Below are positions 5,703-8,930 of a stretch of DNA of 8,930 bases, in pieces; the stretch's first letter is position 1, and each line of letters begins with the position of its first letter. The position numbers and the translations under genes are program-made. This stretch comes from Deltaproteobacteria bacterium UBA6601 (lineage in GTDB: Bacteria > Myxococcota_A > UBA796 > UBA9615): the NCBI GenBank assembly GCA_002433485.1, contig DJIF01000152.1, forward strand, positions 8,710-17,639. Reading direction: 5' to 3'. The notes beneath the pieces were generated by a model. The model was not told the origin of the DNA, did no database searches, and saw nothing but the letters and a program-made list of their open reading frames with translations.

Positions 5703-6228
5703 CCAGGAAGCTGCCGTAGCTCCCGCCGCCATAGAGCAGGGGGTCCAGCTCTTCCCCAGCGGCCAGGGTAAGGTCTTGGATACGTCCGACGAAGATCCCG
5801 TGGTCGCCACCTGGCAGGATCTTTTCGAGGGTGCAGTCCAGGATCGCGAGGGAGCCTTCAAGGCCGGCCGCTCCGCTGTGCGCTGTGCGCTGTAGCTGCA
5901 GATCCGCGAAGCGGTCCCGCTCCTGAGGCCAGGGGCTCCAGTTGCCGTGCTCATCGACGATGCCTCCAGCGAAGCGGTTGGACAGGGCCTCTTGGCTGCG
6001 GGATAGGATGTTGACTGCAAAAGCCCCGCGCTCTTCGATGAGGCGGTAGGTGGAGTTGCCCTGCTTGATGCAGACCAGGATCAGCGGTGGCTCGAGGGAT
6101 AACGATGTGAAGGCGCTGGCGGTCATGCCGTGGTCTCTGCCCTCGGAGTCCACAGTGGTAATGACGGTTACCCCCGAGGCGAAGCGCGCTAGCGCCGAGC
6201 GAAAAGATGCTGCGTCCACTTCGGTCAT
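5692..6228 (-). CDS. Flavin reductase family protein (FMN-binding split barrel)
   Basis: A 178-aa soluble protein of the flavin reductase-like (HpaC/RutF-type) family, which reduces FMN or FAD with NAD(P)H to supply a partner monooxygenase, or binds flavin as a cofactor. Hallmarks are FRSALARFASGVTVITT (9-25), HGMTASAFTSLSLEPPLILVC (33-53, the flavin-binding loop), FAVNILSRSQ (70-79), LAILDCTLEKILPGGDH (127-143) and PLLYGGGSYG (163-172). Length is normal for the family. The ATG at 6228 follows AGGGGG at 7 bases on the minus strand. It starts 24 bases after the end of the hydantoinase gene in the same direction, so the two very probably form an operon. RutF of the uracil-degrading Rut pathway belongs to this family, but no RutA-type oxygenase is nearby. 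The partner is therefore unknown. Confidence 0.93.
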   Translation of the reverse strand: MTEVDAASFRSALARFASGVTVITTVDSEGRDHGMTASAFTSLSLEPPLILVCIKQGNSTYRLIEERGAFAVNILSRSQEALSNRFAGGIVDEHGNWSPWPQERDRFADLQLQRTAHSGAAGLEGSLAILDCTLEKILPGGDHGIFVGRIQDLTLAAGEELDPLLYGGGSYGSFLADR

Positions 6229-6252
6229 GTTCGTTCCCCCTTCAGAGCCTGC

Positions 6253-7653
6253 CTACCGTAGCAGCTCGCCGACCCGCGCGCGCTTGATGAATTCACCGCC
6301 ACCCTCGGTTACCAGCGTGCCCTTCTGGGCAATGATCCGACCTCTGGACAGCACTGTCTCTGACCAGCCCTGCACTTCGTAGCCTTCGTAGGCGCTGTAG
6401 TCGACCCGCATGTGATGGGTGAATTCATTGTCAACGCTGATGGTCTCTTTGCGCTTGGGGTCGAAGATCACGAGGTCCGCATCACTACCGACCGCGATGG
6501 TCCCCTTCTTCGGGAACAGTCCAAAGGTCTTGGCTGGAGCAGTAGAGGTCACCTCAACAAAGCGGTTCAGCGACATCCTGCCCTTGACCACACCACCGTC
6601 GAACAGCAGTGACATGCGGTTTTCCACGCCGGGGGCTCCATTGGGGATGTTGGTGAAGCTGTCTCGACCGAGCTCTTTCTGGTCCTTGTAACAGAATGGG
6701 CAGTGGTCGGTGGCGACTGTGGCGAGGTGGCCGAACTTGAGGCCGCTCCACAGCACATCCTGGTTCCACTTCTCGCGCAGAGCCGGTGTCATAACCCACT
6801 TAGCGCCGGCAAACGGGTCTTCGTGTCCCTCGTAGATGCTCTGATCCAGGAAAAGGTATTGCGGGCAGGTCTCAGCGATCACATCGACTCCTCTCATTCG
6901 GGCCAGCTTGACCTGATCAAGAGCGTCCGAGCAGCTGAGGTGCACGATGTAGAGCGGCACATCGGCGACCTCGGCGATAGCGATGGCCCGATGGACGCCT
7001 TCAGCTTCCATCCGAGTGGGGCGGGTCAGTGCGTGATGAATCGGCGAAGTCTTGCCATCGCGAATGGCGCCTTTAATGATCTCGTCGATGACGATGCCGT
7101 TCTCCGCGTGCATGGAGATGCGGGTGCCGTTCTGGCCGGCCTGTCGAAAGGCTCGATATAGGGTCCCGTCGTCTACGTACAGCACTCCCGGGTAGGCCAT
7201 GAAGAGCTTGTAGCTGGTCACTCCCTCGCAGGCGAGCCGCTCCATTTCCCCCAGTCGTTCTTCCGGCATATCGGTGACGATCATGTGGAAGCCGTAGTCG
7301 ATGGTGGCTTTGCCCGCAGCCTTCTCGTGCCAGAGGTCGAGCCCCTTGATGGTCGAAGAGCCCTTGGTCTGAATGGCGAAGTCGATGACGGTGGTGGTGC
7401 CGCCAAAGGCGGCCGCCTTGGTTCCTGACTCAAAGTCATCTGCAGAGACGGTGCCGCCGAAAGGCATGTCAAAGTGGGTATGGGCATCGACTCCGCCAGG
7501 GAAGACCAGCCGATCTTTGGCGTCGAGCACTGTGTCTGCATGGACGTCGAGATCCTTGCCGATGCGGGCGATCTTCTCGCCTTCGATGAGGATATCGGCG
7601 AAGTAGTCGTCTACCGCGGTGACGATGCGGCCATTGGTGATCAGAATGGACAT
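6253..7653 (-). CDS. Dihydropyrimidinase / D-hydantoinase
   Basis: A 466-aa binuclear zinc amidohydrolase that opens cyclic amides such as dihydrouracil, dihydrothymine or hydantoins to N-carbamoyl amino acids; in pyrimidine breakdown this is the second reductive step. Metal ligands are all recognisable: His58 and His60 (DAHTH), Lys149 (TSYKLFMAYPG, the carboxylated lysine), His182 (MHAENG), His238 (IVHLS) and Asp316 (ATDHCPF). Tyr154 fits the substrate-site tyrosine. Size and motif spacing match full-length family members. The frame is open back to 7827, but family similarity starts at MSILITNGRIV, and the ATG at 7653 has GGAG five bases upstream on its strand, so I use 7653. It is first gene of an operon with the flavin reductase. 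Dihydropyrimidinase and hydantoinase cannot be separated by sequence alone. Neither a dihydropyrimidine dehydrogenase nor a beta-ureidopropionase or carbamoylase gene is visible in the window. Confidence 0.94.
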   Translation of the reverse strand: MSILITNGRIVTAVDDYFADILIEGEKIARIGKDLDVHADTVLDAKDRLVFPGGVDAHTHFDMPFGGTVSADDFESGTKAAAFGGTTTVIDFAIQTKGSSTIKGLDLWHEKAAGKATIDYGFHMIVTDMPEERLGEMERLACEGVTSYKLFMAYPGVLYVDDGTLYRAFRQAGQNGTRISMHAENGIVIDEIIKGAIRDGKTSPIHHALTRPTRMEAEGVHRAIAIAEVADVPLYIVHLSCSDALDQVKLARMRGVDVIAETCPQYLFLDQSIYEGHEDPFAGAKWVMTPALREKWNQDVLWSGLKFGHLATVATDHCPFCYKDQKELGRDSFTNIPNGAPGVENRMSLLFDGGVVKGRMSLNRFVEVTSTAPAKTFGLFPKKGTIAVGSDADLVIFDPKRKETISVDNEFTHHMRVDYSAYEGYEVQGWSETVLSRGRIIAQKGTLVTEGGGEFIKRARVGELLR

Positions 7654-7876
7654 GGGCTCTCCGAGCTTGGGGCAGTTACGGCGACAGGTGCTTGGTTTAA
7701 GGATTGTAGGACGATGTTGGCTGGCTGGGTACAAGACCTTGGAATCAGAACTCGTGGGGCGCTCCAGTGCGATCTTTCGCCGGCCTTGTTGAGAGAACCT
7801 GTGAAGCGCTCTGGTCAAGCTCTTCAATGCGGTTAGGATCGGTGCTCATTGACCACCAAATCGTTCAGGAGATGTC
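7654..7876. promoter_or_regulatory. Divergent intergenic region, hydantoinase operon / DUF1244 gene
   Basis: The 223 bases separate the minus-strand hydantoinase from the plus-strand DUF1244 gene and should hold promoters for both. On the minus strand a TACAAT (7708-7703) lies about 50 bases before the hydantoinase start and resembles a -10 box, but the best -35 candidate (TTGTAC) is 20 bases away instead of 17. I see no clear operator. The extended open frame on the minus strand through this region is low-complexity read-through, not coding. Confidence 0.35.
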
Positions 7877-8131
7877 ATGGAAGAGTCCCTTCGCGTCGAA
7901 CTGGAAGCCGCTGCTTTTCGGCAGCTGGTCAGGCATCTGCGGGAGCGAACCGAGGTGCAGAATATTGACCTCATGGAGCTGGCTGGTTTTTGCCGGAATT
8001 GCCTGTCTAAGTGGTACCTGGCTGCTGCTGATGAGCGCGGTCAGGAGCTTGACTATGAGGCCGCCCGGGAACTTATCTATGGGATGCCTTACAGCGATTG
8101 GAAGGCCCGCTATCAGACCCCCAGACCTTAG
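7877..8131 (+). CDS. DUF1244 family protein
   Basis: An 84-aa soluble, mostly helical protein. It matches DUF1244 from residue 14 on: FRQLVRHLRERTEVQNIDL (14-32), MELAGFCRNCLSKWY (33-47) with the conserved Cys39/Cys42 pair, EAARELIYGMPYSDWK (61-76). The family is widespread in Proteobacteria and uncharacterised. The C-terminus ends some ten residues sooner than I expect for the family, so the last helix or tail may be shortened. The ATG at 7877 follows AGGAG (7867-7871) at five bases. It appears to be a single-gene unit, divergent from the hydantoinase operon and well separated from the next gene. Confidence 0.9.
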   Translation: MEESLRVELEAAAFRQLVRHLRERTEVQNIDLMELAGFCRNCLSKWYLAAADERGQELDYEAARELIYGMPYSDWKARYQTPRP

Positions 8132-8159
8132 CGCTTTGTGGCTGGCTGGTGGTCTTGAT

Positions 8160-8183
8160 GGCCTCTTACCAGAGGGCTTTGTT
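8160..8183 (+). terminator. Possible weak terminator after the DUF1244 gene
   Basis: CCTCT (8162-8166) pairs with AGAGG (8171-8175) around a TACC loop. An outer G-C pair (8160/8177) follows one mismatch, and then comes TTTGTT. It sits about 30 bases after the stop. The stem is short, so the call is tentative. Confidence 0.35.
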
Positions 8184-8369
8184 CTCCCCGTCCGGGACTA
8201 AACAGAGGGTCAGCGTCTGGTCGCGGTAAACGGTGGCTAGCTGCGTCGAGACTGACCCATGGACCAGAAGGCCCGTGTCCCGGGCAGGTGCAGCGGGCTC
8301 GCCGGTCTCTTGAGCATGGGGTAGGATTTTAGAGTTCCTCGCAGAGACGAGCAGTTCTCTTGAGCTACA

Positions 8370-8390
8370 GGGAGCGTGTTGCGCGCTCCC
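8370..8390 (+). promoter_or_regulatory. GC-rich hairpin in the leader of the cytochrome c-like lipoprotein gene
   Basis: GGGAGCG (8370-8376) pairs with CGCTCCC (8384-8390); T-G and G-C pairs can extend the stem to nine positions with a TTG loop. It ends 26 bases before the ATG at 8417 and just ahead of the GGAGG ribosome site (8406-8410). There is no T-tract, so a leader structure or mRNA stabiliser seems as likely as a terminator. Confidence 0.4.
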
Positions 8391-8416
8391 CTTGGTGGGC
8401 GAGGCGGAGGGTGGAC

Positions 8417-8930
8417 ATGCAAAGGGTTCTTGGTTCTGCTTACGGATTGGCTTTGTTGCTTGCGGCTCCGCTGTTGGCATTGACCGGCTGTGAGGTGACC
8501 GCGCCGGATGTCGACCCCGGAGCTGATTGGGGCTATGTCTATGCGGTCATTGAGGGCAACTGTAGTTGTCATCAAAGCGCTGCTGGTGAAGCAGGTCTGA
8601 GCATGCCCGATATGGAGACCAGCTACGCCAACCTGGTCGGCGTTGCAGCGCAGGAGCTGCCCAGCATGAACCGGGTCAGCCCTGGAGATCCCGACAACAG
8701 CTACCTGTTTCATAAGCTAGCGGGCAGCCATCGGGACATTGACGGTAGTGGTGCTCGTATGCCCTTTGGCGGCCCCTACCTCGATGATGAGATGATCGCC
8801 AACGTGCGAGACTGGATCGTTGCAGGTGCGTCCGACGAGGTCATTAGCGGCGACGACGATGATTCCACCGGCGACGACGATGATTCCACCGGCGACGACG
8901 ATGACGCCACCGGCGACGACGATGACTCCA
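8417..8930 (+). CDS. Lipoprotein with single cytochrome c-like domain and GDDDDST tail (3' end outside window)
   Basis: 171 residues are visible and the frame is open to the window edge. The signal peptide ends in the lipobox LTGC with Cys25 lipidated. The domain at about 38-140 has the layout of small membrane-attached cytochrome c-like domains: a Cys-Ser-Cys-His motif (49-52), SYANLVGV (69-76), the PGDPDNSYLFHKL segment (89-101), RMPFGG with a likely axial Met115, and the closing DWIVAGA (132-138). The heme site is CxCH rather than the usual CxxCH, so covalent heme attachment is uncertain and could be by one thioether or absent. From Gly145 on, GDDDDST/GDDDDAT units follow and run off the end. 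A further domain may lie beyond. The ATG at 8417 follows GGAGG at six bases. Role inferred: an extracytoplasmic electron-transfer or redox-sensing lipoprotein; substrate and partners are unknown. Confidence 0.85.
   Translation, partial: MQRVLGSAYGLALLLAAPLLALTGCEVTAPDVDPGADWGYVYAVIEGNCSCHQSAAGEAGLSMPDMETSYANLVGVAAQELPSMNRVSPGDPDNSYLFHKLAGSHRDIDGSGARMPFGGPYLDDEMIANVRDWIVAGASDEVISGDDDDSTGDDDDSTGDDDDATGDDDDS
8849..8930 (+). repeat. 21-base GDDDDST-encoding tandem repeat, at least four units, continuing past the edge
   Basis: Each 21-base unit encodes Gly-Asp4-Ser/Ala-Thr. The first two units are identical. Serine is written TCC here, whereas the other arrays use AGC or AGT, and Asp follows a GAC-GAC-GAT-GAT/GAC pattern. 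The array therefore probably arose independently of those in the 3703-5685 cluster. Confidence 0.88.

Larger units (their letters stand above)
8132..8416. other. Intergenic region, 285 bases
   Basis: No convincing gene. A minus-strand frame (8166-8480) has an in-frame Met only at 8480, inside the signal-peptide region of the downstream lipoprotein gene, and shows no family resemblance. The region holds the possible terminator at 8160, a small GCCCG/CGGGC hairpin (8271-8285) and the stronger hairpin at 8370. The lipoprotein promoter should lie here, but I cannot point to it. Confidence 0.45.

Noticed and set aside
7654..7827. N-terminal extension of the hydantoinase
   Set aside because: The added 58 residues are not family-like, and the internal ATG at 7653 has a proper ribosome site and matches normal family length.
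8166..8480. Minus-strand frame ending LATVYRDQTLTLCLVPDGENKALW-like
   Set aside because: The C-terminal part looks somewhat protein-like, but the only Met lies inside the opposing lipoprotein gene, there is no ribosome site, and no family is recognised.

Overview
The window is a GC-rich bacterial chromosome segment with ten protein-coding genes plus the last few codons of an eleventh. Five of the ten encode predicted lipoproteins carrying runs of Gly-Asp-Asp-Asp-Asp (GDDDD). A sixth, MsrA, also has a lipoprotein signal. Acidic GDDDDS linkers, Cys/Asp modules of the 'DGxDNDxDGxxDCxDPDC' kind, PPC-like domains and single-heme-like lipoprotein domains are what I associate with Myxococcota and related former Deltaproteobacteria, often seen in metagenome assemblies. 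That placement is an inference from protein style. There is no rRNA or marker gene to settle it. I see no tRNA, rRNA, CRISPR array, transposase or integrase.

Layout. At 1-1420 (+), a Rieske non-heme iron oxygenase overlaps a small DUF952 gene by 14 bases. At 1447-2160 (-), a lipoprotein form of methionine sulfoxide reductase A runs convergently towards them. Diverging from msrA, at 2272-5685 (+), are four consecutive GDDDD lipoproteins: one with five Cys/Asp modules and a PPC-like end, one made of nothing but acidic repeats, one with a duplicated Cys/His-rich domain, and one with a PPC-like beta-sandwich. At 5692-7653 (-), a two-gene operon encodes a dihydropyrimidinase/hydantoinase and a flavin reductase-family protein. 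At 7877-8131 (+) lies a DUF1244 gene, and at 8417 to the window end (+) a fifth GDDDD lipoprotein with a cytochrome c-like domain, cut by the window edge.

How the parts fit. The enzyme genes look like ordinary housekeeping or catabolic genes: cyclic amide or pyrimidine hydrolysis, flavin reduction, oxidative-damage repair, and a Rieske oxygenase of unknown substrate. The striking content is the set of lipoproteins sharing one acidic linker while differing in folded domain. The linker sits at a different place in each: between modules, directly after the lipid-anchored Cys, as the whole mature protein, or as a C-terminal tail. This looks like a lineage-specific exported surface proteome built on a common spacer. 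Its function is unknown, and no enzymatic system can be assigned from the sequence alone.
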